Assembly: GCA_046294625.1 (NCBI GenBank)
Contig: JBKBKN010000003.1
Location: 104,054 to 168,053, forward strand
Length of the DNA: 64,000 bases
Direction of reading: 5' to 3'
Origin: JBKBKN01 sp046294625
GTDB taxonomy: Bacteria; Bacteroidota; Bacteroidia; M30B66
Below the pieces are notes generated by a model that saw only the letters and a list, made by a program, of their open reading frames with translations, made no database searches and was not told the origin of the DNA. Below, in pieces: positions 26,525-35,257 of this stretch (positions within the stretch are counted from its first letter, which is position 1; each line of letters starts with the position of its first letter). Made by a program: the position numbers and the translations under genes.

Positions 26525-27757
26525 ATGAGAAAAAATCAACTATTTGCCAGTTTGAGCGCAGTATCACTAATTCTTACCTATCAGGCTAAAGCTCAAATAG
26601 GTACTGGACAGCTCACCGGTAACGAAGTTATTAATACTATTACAACTGCCGTACCCTTATTGCTCATCACTCCTGATGCGAGAGCTGCTGCATTAGGTGA
26701 TGCTGGTGGAGCATTGTCGCCCGATGCCAATTCAATTCACTGGGGGGCAGCTAAACTAGCTTTTGCCGAAGAAGACGCGGCAATTTCCTTGTCTTATATT
26801 CCATGGTTAAGAAATTTAGTTCCTGATATCAATCTTGCTTATTTAAGTACATACAAGAAGCTTAAAAATGGTCAGGCAATTGGAGGGTCGTTGCGTTATT
26901 TCTCACTAGGGAACATTGTATTTACTGATATCGTGGGCAACGTTACAGGACAGTTTAATCCAAATGAATTTGCTGTTGATGTAGCTTATTCCAGAAAATT
27001 GACTGATCGTTGGGGTGGCGGTATTGCATTAAGATATATTTTCTCTAATCTCACAGGCGGGATCGACGTTCAAAATACGCAAACATTTCCTGGTCAATCT
27101 GTCGCAGCCGATATTTCTGCTTACTACAGAAATGATGAGCTCACCTTAGGTGACAAAAAAGCAACCTATGCATTCATGACCGCTTTCACCAATCTTGGAG
27201 CTAAAATTTCTTACACTCAAACAGCTGAAAGAAACTTTATACCCATGAATTTGCGTGTAGGTAATTCATTGAAATTGAATTTAGACGATTACAACAGTTT
27301 CACCTTTTTGTTTGACATGAATAAACTCCTAGTGCCAACTCCTCCGGTGGTTGACCCGCAGAATAATGGAGCAATCATTGCAGGAATGGATCCTAATGTA
27401 TCAGTTGTGCAAGGAATTATTCAATCGTTTTATGATGCTCCGGGCGTATTGAGAGAAGATGGTACCAGAAACGTGCTACAGGAAGAACTAAGAGAAGTAA
27501 TCTTATGCGGTGGGGTTGAATATAGCTACAGCGATGTGTTCATGGTTCGCACAGGATATTTTCATGAACACTTCACCAAAGGAAATAGAAGATATTTCAC
27601 ACTTGGAGCAGGGGTAAAATTCAATGTATTCCGCCTCGATCTGGCTTATTTGATACCAACCGTGCAGCGTCACCCTCTAGAAAACACTTTGCGATTTACC
27701 TTAGCGTTTGATTTTGCAGGATTCTCTCAACAACAGCAGAAAAAAGCAAATAACTAA
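26525..27757 (+). CDS. porV: T9SS outer-membrane protein PorV (LptO)
   Basis: 410 residues. The signal peptide ends near residue 23 (AKAQ). The mature start ITTAVPLLLITPDARAAALGDAGGA is diagnostic for PorV, and a FadL-like 14-strand barrel follows with NSIHWGAAKLAF and a C-terminal FAGFSQQQQ segment. PorV binds the C-terminal sorting domains as cargo leaves the translocon and hands them to PorU. Position directly after porU is the common arrangement. Its TAA overlaps the ispF ATG by one base, so ispF is translated from the same mRNA. Confidence 0.96.
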   Translation: MRKNQLFASLSAVSLILTYQAKAQIGTGQLTGNEVINTITTAVPLLLITPDARAAALGDAGGALSPDANSIHWGAAKLAFAEEDAAISLSYIPWLRNLVPDINLAYLSTYKKLKNGQAIGGSLRYFSLGNIVFTDIVGNVTGQFNPNEFAVDVAYSRKLTDRWGGGIALRYIFSNLTGGIDVQNTQTFPGQSVAADISAYYRNDELTLGDKKATYAFMTAFTNLGAKISYTQTAERNFIPMNLRVGNSLKLNLDDYNSFTFLFDMNKLLVPTPPVVDPQNNGAIIAGMDPNVSVVQGIIQSFYDAPGVLREDGTRNVLQEELREVILCGGVEYSYSDVFMVRTGYFHEHFTKGNRRYFTLGAGVKFNVFRLDLAYLIPTVQRHPLENTLRFTLAFDFAGFSQQQQKKANN

Positions 27758-28236
27758 TGAAAATCAGAGTTGGCTCTGGTTTTGATGTGCATCAACTTCG
27801 AGAAGGAAGAAAGTTTATCCTTGGCGGGGTAGAGATTCCCAGTGAAAAAGGCATACTCGGACACTCCGACGCAGATGTGCTCATACATGCCCTATGCGAT
27901 GCACTGCTTGGAGCAGCAGGCTTAAAAGATATTGGTTTTTATTTTCCGGATACATCCACAGAATTTAAAGGTATTGACAGCTGTATCCTATTAGAAAGAG
28001 TGATGCAATTGCTGAGGGAGCGCTCCTACACTGTTGGAAATGTAGACAGTACAGTGGTATGCGAAAAACCTAAAATCAAACCTTATGTGGATGCGATGAA
28101 ATCCAAATTATCGTCCATTATGGGTATTGATGTTGAAGATATTTCCATCAAAGCTACTACAAATGAAAAAATGGGTTTTATTGGTCGTGAAGAAGGAATA
28201 GTGGCTTATGCTAGTGTATTGATTTTCAAAAACTAA
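27757..28236 (+). CDS. ispF: 2-C-methyl-D-erythritol 2,4-cyclodiphosphate synthase
   Basis: 159 residues, the usual size. Metal ligands Asp10 and His12 (GFDVHQL) and His44 (DVLIHALCDALLGAAGLKDIG) are present, with GHSDAD at 35-40 and the C-terminal KATTNEKMGFIGREEGI signature. It performs the cyclisation step of the non-mevalonate isoprenoid pathway as a trimer in the cytoplasm; dxs of the same pathway lies at 56-58 kb. It overlaps the porV stop by one base and is followed five bases after its own stop by the exonuclease gene. Confidence 0.97.
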   Translation: MKIRVGSGFDVHQLREGRKFILGGVEIPSEKGILGHSDADVLIHALCDALLGAAGLKDIGFYFPDTSTEFKGIDSCILLERVMQLLRERSYTVGNVDSTVVCEKPKIKPYVDAMKSKLSSIMGIDVEDISIKATTNEKMGFIGREEGIVAYASVLIFKN

Positions 28237-28241
28237 TTCGA

Positions 28242-28838
28242 ATGCCATTTCTAATACTCGATCTTGAAATGTCGGGGAGTGAAGCCGAATTTCACGACAT
28301 TATACAAATAGGTGCCGTGCTCGCCGATGACAATTGGAATAAGCTTAGCGAATTTGAAACGTTAGTATATCCCGATCATGAAGAAACTTTTTCAAGTTAT
28401 GCCGAAGCTGTGCACGGAATTTCGCTCGACGACCTTAAAGATGCGCCGCAAAGTTTCGAAGCGCTCGAAAATCTTGAAGCCTGGATCAGAAAAACATTGC
28501 GCAAAACATCGCAAGAGAAACTACACGAGGTGATACTCTGTGGACAAAGTATCATCAACGATATACATTTTCTGAAAGTGGAATATCAATACCTGAACCT
28601 CTCTTGGCCTTTTGCCTACAAAATGATTGACTTAATGAGTTTCACTTTATTAATGAAACAAATTTTGGAAAAAAACCAGCGAAAAGCTCCGGAGAAACTC
28701 AGCTTGAAGGCGGTAGCCGCTCATTTCGGCATTTTCAGGCAAGGAGAACAACACAATGCGCTTGAAGATGCGCGCATTACCTTTGAATGTTTCAAAAAGT
28801 ATTTTGAATTGGCGGCTTCATTAAAATTCAAGGATTGA
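28242..28838 (+). CDS. DEDDh-type 3'-5' exonuclease
   Basis: 198 residues. Exo I is LDLEMSG with Asp7 and Glu9, Exo II is the QSIINDIHFLK region with its Asp, and Exo III is HNALEDARITFECFK carrying the catalytic His and Asp. This is the fold of DnaQ, RNase T and oligoribonuclease. No further domain is present, so it is a stand-alone exonuclease and whether it acts on DNA or RNA is open. It lies five bases behind ispF, in the porV-ispF transcription unit, and converges on the symporter gene. Confidence 0.85.
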   Translation: MPFLILDLEMSGSEAEFHDIIQIGAVLADDNWNKLSEFETLVYPDHEETFSSYAEAVHGISLDDLKDAPQSFEALENLEAWIRKTLRKTSQEKLHEVILCGQSIINDIHFLKVEYQYLNLSWPFAYKMIDLMSFTLLMKQILEKNQRKAPEKLSLKAVAAHFGIFRQGEQHNALEDARITFECFKKYFELAASLKFKD

Positions 28839-28868
28839 TTTGCATTCATTCCTTGCGACAAAAATCCA

Positions 28869-30641
28869 TCATTTAAAAATCGATGTTTTCGCGGTTATAC
28901 GCATTAAGCTGAAAAAAGCCAACAGCATAAGTGCCGCCCAAGTGATGGCTTGATTCCACTGCATAAAAACCAGTTTACCAATAAAAAACAAGCAGGAATA
29001 AGTAAAAAGCACGGCCAAAAACCATGATAACAGAAGATAAGAAACCTGCATTTTGCTTGCAGTGCCTTGACTGAACCTCTTCCAATTTCCTGCAGGTTGT
29101 ATGCGTTGATAAAAATTTCGAAGCACAACATCATTTTCGGGACTAGTGAGCATGGTCACAATGAGCCAACTCAGGGTGGTAAAGAGAACAGTGAACAAAA
29201 ATGAGCCCTTATTTCCAATAAAACCTTGCCCAAAAAGTTTTTCTAAATAAAAATGTCCGATAGCATAGCCAACAAATGGCGCAAAGGTGGCCACAATTTC
29301 GCTCCAGGCATTGATACGCCACCAAAACCAGCGAAGGATTAAGACCAAGCCTAAACCTGCACCACATTCGATGATAAATTCCCAAACACCAGAAATGGAA
29401 GTCATGCGTGTGGTGGCAAACAACCCGATTGCCATTAACAAAAACATGATCAGTCGGCTCACGTTGACTAAGTTGTTTTGCTCATTGGAAGAATCATTAT
29501 CTGACTTTCTAAAAAAACGAACATAAAAGTCATTCATCAAATAGCTGGCTCCCCAATTGAGTTGCGTAGAGATGGTGCTCATATAAGCCGCAAGAAAAGC
29601 CACCAGCAATAAGCCTCGAAGTCCGTTGGGCAGATAATCGCGCATGGCATAGACATAGCCCAATTTCTGATCGCCACCTGTGAGTTCAGGATACAACACC
29701 AAACTGCATAAAGCCACGATGATCCATGGCCAGGGGCGCAGTGCATAATGTGCAACCTGAAAAAACAGTGTAGCTAAAATCGAATCTCTTTCGGAACGAG
29801 TGCTTAACATGCGCTGCACCACATAACCTCCCCCACCCGGCTCTGCCCCGGGATACCAACTGGCCCACCATTGCACCCCAAGAAAGGCAAAAAAAGCGCC
29901 GATGGTTATACTTAAGGCGCCTTGAGAAGCATTAGCTTCACCAATTTGTGGAAAGAAAGATAAAGACCAATCTGGCAATTGAGTCACCAGACCACTCATC
30001 CCCCCCACTTGTTCGCTATTTAAAACCAAAAATGCAAGCACGATGCAACCAATCATGGCAATGATAAATTGCAAGGCATCAGTCACCGCTACACCCCAAA
30101 TGCCGGACAAAGACGAGTAAAATGAAGTGAAAAGCATTGCCGCAGCTACATACCAATACACATCGGCTGCCGGGACACCAAAAAATACCTTTAAAATATC
30201 AACCAGTGCCAGATTAACCCAACCAATGATGAGACAATTCATAAACAGACCGAGATAGACAGCTTTGAAACCACGCAGCAAGGCGGCAGGCTTACCTCCG
30301 TAACGAAGTTCTATAAGTTCAAGCTCTGTATTCACGCCTGCTCTGCGCCATAATCGGGCAAAGAAAAAAGTAGTAAGCATTCCGCCAATGAGCATATTCC
30401 ACCATAGCCAATTGCCTGAAATACCATTTTTAGCTACTAATTCTGTAACTGCCAGCGGGGTATCGGCTGCAAAAGTGGTAGCCACCATCGACACACCGGC
30501 AATATACCAGGGCATGGAGCGCCCTCCGGTGAAAAAATCGGCAAGGCTCTTGCTTCCCTTCTTTTTGAAATAAAAAGAAATAAGCAGCGCAATAACAAGA
30601 TATGCTGCAATGATGAATAAGTCTGAAGATGAAAGTAGCAT
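28869..30641 (-). CDS. Sodium:solute symporter family protein
   Basis: 590 residues from the ATG at 30641; the frame starts four codons earlier with TTG. It has about 14-15 membrane helices. The SSS-family marks are FFTGGRSMPWYIAGVSMVATTFAADTP near residues 34-60 and the GIWGVAVTDALQFIIAM segment near helix 5. The solute could be a sugar, amino acid or other organic compound; the sequence and neighbours do not decide. There is no linked regulator. It ends 30 bases from the convergent exonuclease gene. Confidence 0.9.
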   Translation of the reverse strand: MLLSSSDLFIIAAYLVIALLISFYFKKKGSKSLADFFTGGRSMPWYIAGVSMVATTFAADTPLAVTELVAKNGISGNWLWWNMLIGGMLTTFFFARLWRRAGVNTELELIELRYGGKPAALLRGFKAVYLGLFMNCLIIGWVNLALVDILKVFFGVPAADVYWYVAAAMLFTSFYSSLSGIWGVAVTDALQFIIAMIGCIVLAFLVLNSEQVGGMSGLVTQLPDWSLSFFPQIGEANASQGALSITIGAFFAFLGVQWWASWYPGAEPGGGGYVVQRMLSTRSERDSILATLFFQVAHYALRPWPWIIVALCSLVLYPELTGGDQKLGYVYAMRDYLPNGLRGLLLVAFLAAYMSTISTQLNWGASYLMNDFYVRFFRKSDNDSSNEQNNLVNVSRLIMFLLMAIGLFATTRMTSISGVWEFIIECGAGLGLVLILRWFWWRINAWSEIVATFAPFVGYAIGHFYLEKLFGQGFIGNKGSFLFTVLFTTLSWLIVTMLTSPENDVVLRNFYQRIQPAGNWKRFSQGTASKMQVSYLLLSWFLAVLFTYSCLFFIGKLVFMQWNQAITWAALMLLAFFSLMRITAKTSIFK

Positions 30642-30894
30642 GATGTTAACCAAAATTGCTTCATTTTAAACTACTTTCAGGTGGGTAATGTGTTGGATTA
30701 TTCACAGGGTTATGAGCATGAAAGTTCTGGATAATCACGATTGTAAACTAATTCAATCCTTTAGCCTATCGTCCAAAATTTAAAGGTTGGGTAAAAACTG
30801 TTTAGATAAAAAATAAAGCTTCACCTTGCCGGAAGCCATATTACAAAACCTTAAACAGGTTTCCATTGCAGAAAAAATCAATTCACATCCCACC

Positions 30895-32301
30895 TTATCG
30901 CTGGATTAAGATTCGGCGATTGGAAAGGTGCTGACCATTTTGTAGCTGAAGAATATACATCCCTTCGTCGAAACTTGATGTTTGAAACACTTCTATAGAC
31001 TGATTCGATTGTCCGCTCCGGATCAGACGTCCATCAATGGTGTAAAGCCAATACTGAAATTCTCTGCAAGTTTCGCATTGCAACTGGAAACTATCTTTGG
31101 CGGGGTTAGGGTAAACACTCCAGATCAATTTCGGTGTTTGTGAAACAGAAGTTGGCAACACTGGTGCGGGAAACAAAAACTGATAGGCTGCCGGAAATTC
31201 TCTACGCCAATACCACTCACTATGTGCTCCGTCAGTATGGGTAACCAATTGAATTTCCTGCGCATTAGCCCCTGCCTGAACCAAATTGTTGCGGGCAGAT
31301 TGCATATCGGAAACCATTGTAGATGATTCATTAGTCCCTCCTACGAAATAGGCGCGAAAAGGAATACCTGTGAAGCTCTGATTACTTATAAAACTGAAAA
31401 CATCGTTACGGGCAAACCAGATGGATGGTGAAAAAATACCTGCTTTCCCAAACACTTGCGGAAATTTTGTAGCGCCGTAAAGAGAAATCAAGCCTCCCAT
31501 AGAGCTGCCAATCAAACCAGTGTTTTGCGCTTGCGGAAGCGTTCGATAGTTTTGGTCAATATAGGGTTTTAGGGTATTTCGAATAAAATCAATATACAGA
31601 TCGCCCTGACCACCCCCATGCTGTGGATGAACCCAGGGAGAATATTCGTTGATACGGTTTATACCTCCATTATCAATGCCTACTACAATGGCTCCATAAT
31701 CACCTTGATTTTGCAAATTTCTAAGTGTTTCATCGACCTGCCACTCGCCGGAAAATGAAGTGACTTGGTCAAACAAATTCTGCCCATCATGCATATAAAT
31801 CACTGGGTAGCGTTTGTTAGGTGCAGATTGATAGTCGTTAGGTAAATATAGCCATATCCTTCTGTTGCGATTGAGTTCCGGCATGAAAAAACTGTTGTTC
31901 AGTATTTGCACATTGGAATTGGCCGTGCTATTGGGATTTCCGGCAAGGTCTTCCCATCCGGCTACAGTAACATTGAGCACATTTCCGTTTGCAGTGTTGT
32001 AAGAGCGGTTGGGTAGAAAGCCACCTGTTGCTGTTCCTTCTACAGTTGCCCAACTGCCGCGAGTAAACTTAAATTCAATCACCCCGCTTACATTGAGCAA
32101 AGTGATGCTCCGTTGCCCGTTGGGCTGCGGCTGCATGATGAATTGCGAATTGTTTTCCGACCAGTTATTAAAAGATCCAGCGATGTATATGGTTGCATTT
32201 GCCGGGGTGTTGGGAGGTATCGAAGTAATATTAATCGTCAGGTCAATAGAATAGCTCGATTTGGCTATCCATATAAGGAAAATCCATGCCCATTTTTTCA
32301 T
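30895..32301 (-). CDS. Secreted esterase with N-terminal CBM-like and C-terminal T9SS domain
   Basis: 468 residues from the ATG at 32301 (a GTG lies three codons earlier). A signal peptide covers about 1-20. Residues 25-118 resemble a starch-binding or glycogen-binding beta-sandwich (ATIYIAGSFNNWSENN). The esterase D/Fes-like alpha/beta hydrolase runs from about 150 to 385; its nucleophile elbow is GSSMGG, near residue 267 by this numbering, with HDG in YPVIYMHDGQNLFD and a late His in THTDGAHSEWYW. The last 75 residues are a T9SS type A domain (VYPNPAKDSFQL ... GMYILQLQNGQ). Fes-like enzymes cleave siderophore or carbohydrate esters. A surface carbohydrate esterase is plausible from the N-terminal domain. 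Confidence 0.88.
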   Translation of the reverse strand: MKKWAWIFLIWIAKSSYSIDLTINITSIPPNTPANATIYIAGSFNNWSENNSQFIMQPQPNGQRSITLLNVSGVIEFKFTRGSWATVEGTATGGFLPNRSYNTANGNVLNVTVAGWEDLAGNPNSTANSNVQILNNSFFMPELNRNRRIWLYLPNDYQSAPNKRYPVIYMHDGQNLFDQVTSFSGEWQVDETLRNLQNQGDYGAIVVGIDNGGINRINEYSPWVHPQHGGGQGDLYIDFIRNTLKPYIDQNYRTLPQAQNTGLIGSSMGGLISLYGATKFPQVFGKAGIFSPSIWFARNDVFSFISNQSFTGIPFRAYFVGGTNESSTMVSDMQSARNNLVQAGANAQEIQLVTHTDGAHSEWYWRREFPAAYQFLFPAPVLPTSVSQTPKLIWSVYPNPAKDSFQLQCETCREFQYWLYTIDGRLIRSGQSNQSIEVFQTSSFDEGMYILQLQNGQHLSNRRILIQR

Positions 32302-32448
32302 CTTCTGCACAAAATTTAAATGTGATTTCGCTTACAAATGTATTAAACTATAAAGTGGAATGCTATTTTTTTAAGATTGCAGTTGGCAATCAGCTATTGA
32401 AGATTGGCGATTGGCTAAATGCGCTTTACTGAAAAAATGCTTCCTATT

Positions 32449-33243
32449 TTAGACCTGCAAAGTAAAATCATCTGCGTCTATTCCGGCGGGAAAGGTTAAA
32501 CGAAACTGTGCTAAAGCAGACTTATCCAGCTCGATTACTTCCACCCGATCGCCATAGCGTTCTGTTCGGCTGATTTTTTCACCAATAAAATTAAGCACCG
32601 CCGAATCGCCCGAATAGCTCACCTGATTGCCATCTACCCCTATTCGGTTTACACCTATTACATAGGTTAAATTTTCAATGGCTCTAGCAGGGAGCAAACT
32701 TTGCCAAGCCAAAGCGCGTCGTTCAGGCCAATTGGCCACATAAATTAACAAATCATAATCAAATGAATTGCTTTGAAAACGATTGCGCGACCAAACCGGA
32801 AATCGCAAATCATAGCAAATTAATGGGCAAATTCGCCAGCCTTTGTAATTGATGACCAAACGGGAATTACCTGCTCGAAAATGCTCGTGCTCGCTTGCCA
32901 TACGAAACAAATGCCGTTTGTCATAATATTCATAAGTGCCGTCAGGCAGCATCCAAATCAGGCGATTGAAATAATTTCCATTTTCTTTAATAATCAGCGA
33001 ACCGGTCACTGCGCAGGATTTCATGGAAGCCATGCGATGCATCCACTGCATGGCGGTGTGTTCCATCGGCTCGGCAAGTTCCGCTGCCTGCATACTAAAG
33101 CCCGTATTGAACATCTCTGGCAAAACAATCAGGTCTACATGACCAATAATGCTTTGAATGCGAGAAGCAAACCATTCGTAGTTGGCTTGTTTATCCTGCC
33201 AAATGATTCGGCTCTGGATGATGGCAACTTTTAACAAACTCAT
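32449..33243 (-). CDS. Nitrilase-superfamily omega-amidase (YafV/Nit2-like)
   Basis: 264 residues. The Glu-Lys-Cys triad is Glu43 (LPEMFNTGFS), Lys109 (YDKRHLF) and Cys143 (LICYDLRFPVWSR). The FNTGFS and CYDLRFPVW variants match the YafV/Nit2 group, which hydrolyses alpha-ketoglutaramate or alpha-ketosuccinamate. The ATG overlaps the stop of the upstream aminotransferase gene by four bases. The two form a tight pair that fits the glutamine transaminase-omega-amidase route: the transaminase uses glutamine as amino donor, and this enzyme destroys the keto-amide product, driving the reaction toward methionine formation. Confidence 0.92.
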   Translation of the reverse strand: MSLLKVAIIQSRIIWQDKQANYEWFASRIQSIIGHVDLIVLPEMFNTGFSMQAAELAEPMEHTAMQWMHRMASMKSCAVTGSLIIKENGNYFNRLIWMLPDGTYEYYDKRHLFRMASEHEHFRAGNSRLVINYKGWRICPLICYDLRFPVWSRNRFQSNSFDYDLLIYVANWPERRALAWQSLLPARAIENLTYVIGVNRIGVDGNQVSYSGDSAVLNFIGEKISRTERYGDRVEVIELDKSALAQFRLTFPAGIDADDFTLQV

Positions 33244-34397
33244 AATTTCAACAATCTTTCAGCGGCTTTTTCCATTTCATCATTGTTTTTGGCAAAGCAA
33301 AAACGCAAGAGACGAGAGTCCACTTTCTTGTGATAAAAAACTGAAATCGGAATGGAAGCCACTTTATATTCAATCGTCAGGCGTTTGGCAAAATCCACAT
33401 CCTTTTCATTACTTATTTTGCTGTAGTTGAGCAGTTGAAAATAGCTGCCTTGAGCCGGATCAAAGCTGAATTTGGAGCCTTTGAACAATTGAATAAAGAA
33501 ATCTCTTTTCTCCTGATAAAACTGCGACAAAGACAGATAATGGTCTTTCTCTGCAAGAAAATCGGCATAAGCCATTTGCATTGGCATATTGGCCGAAAAC
33601 ACAATAAACTGATGGACCTTTCTAATTTCCTTCATGATGGTCATTGGTGCAAGACAATAGCCTAATTTCCAACCGGTGGTGTGATAGGTTTTGCCAAAAG
33701 AACTTATCACCACGCTACGGTCGGCTAATCCTGGAAAACGACATACGCTCTGGTGCTGCAATCCATCGAAGATGATATGTTCATATACTTCATCACTCAA
33801 TATGATGATATCTGTGTTTTTAGTGATTTTTTCCAGTTTCTGCATGTCAGCGGCATTCAAACACGCCCCCGTTGGATTATGCGGTGTATTGATGATAATC
33901 ATCCGTGTACGCTGATTAACCAATTTTTGAAACTCGGCCCAATTGATCTCAAACTTATCCTGACTCAATTGAAAAAATACAGGCTTTCCCCCGGCCAATT
34001 CAACAGCCGGAGCATAAGAATCATAAGCCGGTTCGATAAGTATAACTTCATCACCTTCCTGCACCAGGGCGGTGACTGCCGTATAGATAGCTTGCGTAGC
34101 ACCCGCTGTAATGGTGATTTCGGTATCCGGGTCATATGCAGAAGAATATAATTCTTCCGTTTTTGCTGCTATGCTTTCGCGTAGTTTCATTACACCCGGC
34201 ATTGGGGCATATTGGTTAAAACCATGCTGCATGTATTTGTTAACAAGCTCTTTTAATCTTTGATGACAATCGAAACCCGGGAAGCCTTGCGACAAATTAA
34301 TGGCATCATGTTCAGCTGCCAGGGCGCTCATTACTGAAAAGATAGACGTATTAACCGTTGGAAGCTTTGAATGTATATTGCTTTTATATTCTGGCAT
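33240..34397 (-). CDS. PLP aminotransferase, methionine/kynurenine type (YbdL-like)
   Basis: 385 residues, fold type I. The PLP lysine is Lys236 (SSFGKTYHTTGWKLGY); NPTGACL near 174-180 and SDEVYEHIIFDG near 201-212 are the other cofactor contacts. N-terminal INLSQGFPGFD and NQYAPMPG are typical of YbdL and kynurenine aminotransferase. The reaction is transfer of an amino group to a 2-keto acid such as 4-methylthio-2-oxobutanoate. It is translationally coupled to the omega-amidase gene (4-base overlap), which supports glutamine as amino donor. Cytoplasmic. Confidence 0.92.
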   Translation of the reverse strand: MPEYKSNIHSKLPTVNTSIFSVMSALAAEHDAINLSQGFPGFDCHQRLKELVNKYMQHGFNQYAPMPGVMKLRESIAAKTEELYSSAYDPDTEITITAGATQAIYTAVTALVQEGDEVILIEPAYDSYAPAVELAGGKPVFFQLSQDKFEINWAEFQKLVNQRTRMIIINTPHNPTGACLNAADMQKLEKITKNTDIIILSDEVYEHIIFDGLQHQSVCRFPGLADRSVVISSFGKTYHTTGWKLGYCLAPMTIMKEIRKVHQFIVFSANMPMQMAYADFLAEKDHYLSLSQFYQEKRDFFIQLFKGSKFSFDPAQGSYFQLLNYSKISNEKDVDFAKRLTIEYKVASIPISVFYHKKVDSRLLRFCFAKNNDEMEKAAERLLKL

Positions 34398-34567
34398 TTA
34401 GAAGTGTTTCGTTTTGATGAGTAAAGTTCAAATTTGGAAGTCTCAAACTTATTAATTTTTCATGCATACAACTTGTGGGATAAGCATATAAAAGTTTGTT
34501 CCACAAATAGGCTTTCTTGTTGCCGTTGATCTGCCTGTTTTTTGTTTCAAACATGCATAAGCAGAGA

Positions 34568-34598
34568 TTTGGCACTCAGGATAATTTGCCTACTTTTG
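34568..34598 (+). promoter_or_regulatory. Promoter of the SlyD-like gene
   Basis: TTTG (34568-34571), 19 bases, TACTTTTG (34591-34598). This exact fit puts the start of transcription just before the ATG at 34613 and rules out in-frame codons further upstream. Confidence 0.8.
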
Positions 34599-34612
34599 TC
34601 AAAAATTTTTTT

Positions 34613-35131
34613 ATGTCAATACAGGAAAACACAGTCGTTTCGCTGAGCTATAAACTCATGGTAAAAAGCGACAATGACCTATCAAAACAAGTAGTAGAAG
34701 AAACCACTTCCGAAAACCTCTTCACATTTCTTTTTGGAGCTGGAAATGTAATTCCGGCATTTGAAGCCAATTTAAGCGGGCTTCAGGCAGGTGATAGTTT
34801 TTCATTTGAAATTAAAGCTTCTGAAGGCTATGGTCTTGCAAGTAATGATAATATTGCCGCTATACCAATTCGTGCGTTCGTGCCAGAAGGCGAAGAGCTT
34901 GACTCAGAAATGGTGAGTCCGGGCAATTTCCTCCCAATGGTAGATGAAAATGGACACCAATTTCAAGGATTAGTTGTAGAAGTTAATGCCGATCATGTAA
35001 TTATGGACTTTAATCATCCATTAGCCGGAAAAAATCTTCACTTCTCCGGAAAAGTAGAAAAAATCAGAAATGCTACACCTGATGAACTCGCCCACGGACA
35101 TGTGCATGGCGAAGGTGGCGTGCACCATTAA
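34613..35131 (+). CDS. SlyD-like FKBP-type peptidyl-prolyl isomerase with His-rich tail
   Basis: 172 residues from the ATG at 34613. The frame is open 32 codons further upstream, but the promoter lies inside that part. An FKBP fold with an inserted chaperone flap is visible: FLFGAGNVIPAFEANLSGLQAGD, then the IF-like insert about 75-130, then MDFNHPLAGKNLHFSGKV. The C-terminus HGHVHGEGGVHH carries five His and could bind nickel or another metal, as in Escherichia coli SlyD, though it is much shorter here. It assists folding in the cytoplasm. A strong terminator follows, so the gene stands alone. Confidence 0.92.
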   Translation: MSIQENTVVSLSYKLMVKSDNDLSKQVVEETTSENLFTFLFGAGNVIPAFEANLSGLQAGDSFSFEIKASEGYGLASNDNIAAIPIRAFVPEGEELDSEMVSPGNFLPMVDENGHQFQGLVVEVNADHVIMDFNHPLAGKNLHFSGKVEKIRNATPDELAHGHVHGEGGVHH

Positions 35132-35148
35132 TTTCTTTTAAATTATAG

Positions 35149-35190
35149 AAACAGGCTTTGCTTCATCGGAACGCAAAGCCTGTTTGTTTT
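35149..35190 (+). terminator. Rho-independent terminator of the SlyD-like gene
   Basis: A perfect 13-bp stem (35149-35161 with 35173-35185), an 11-base loop and a T-rich tail, 18 bases after the stop. Confidence 0.9.
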
Positions 35191-35231
35191 ATGGCTGTTC
35201 GCTCGCTTTAAAAAAATCATCAAAAACCCAC

Positions 35232-35239
35232 TACTTTTG
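35232..35239 (+). promoter_or_regulatory. -7 element TACTTTTG of the obg gene
   Basis: It lies 18 bases before the GTG start at 35258 and overlaps the upstream in-frame TTG, so translation cannot begin there. Confidence 0.6.
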
Positions 35240-35257
35240 CAAATCAAAAGAACTGCC

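Noticed and set aside
32370..32415. Run of similar words (gttggcaatcagc, gattggcgattggc) in the gap after the nitrilase gene
   Set aside because: The repeats are short and irregular; too weak to call a repeat element.
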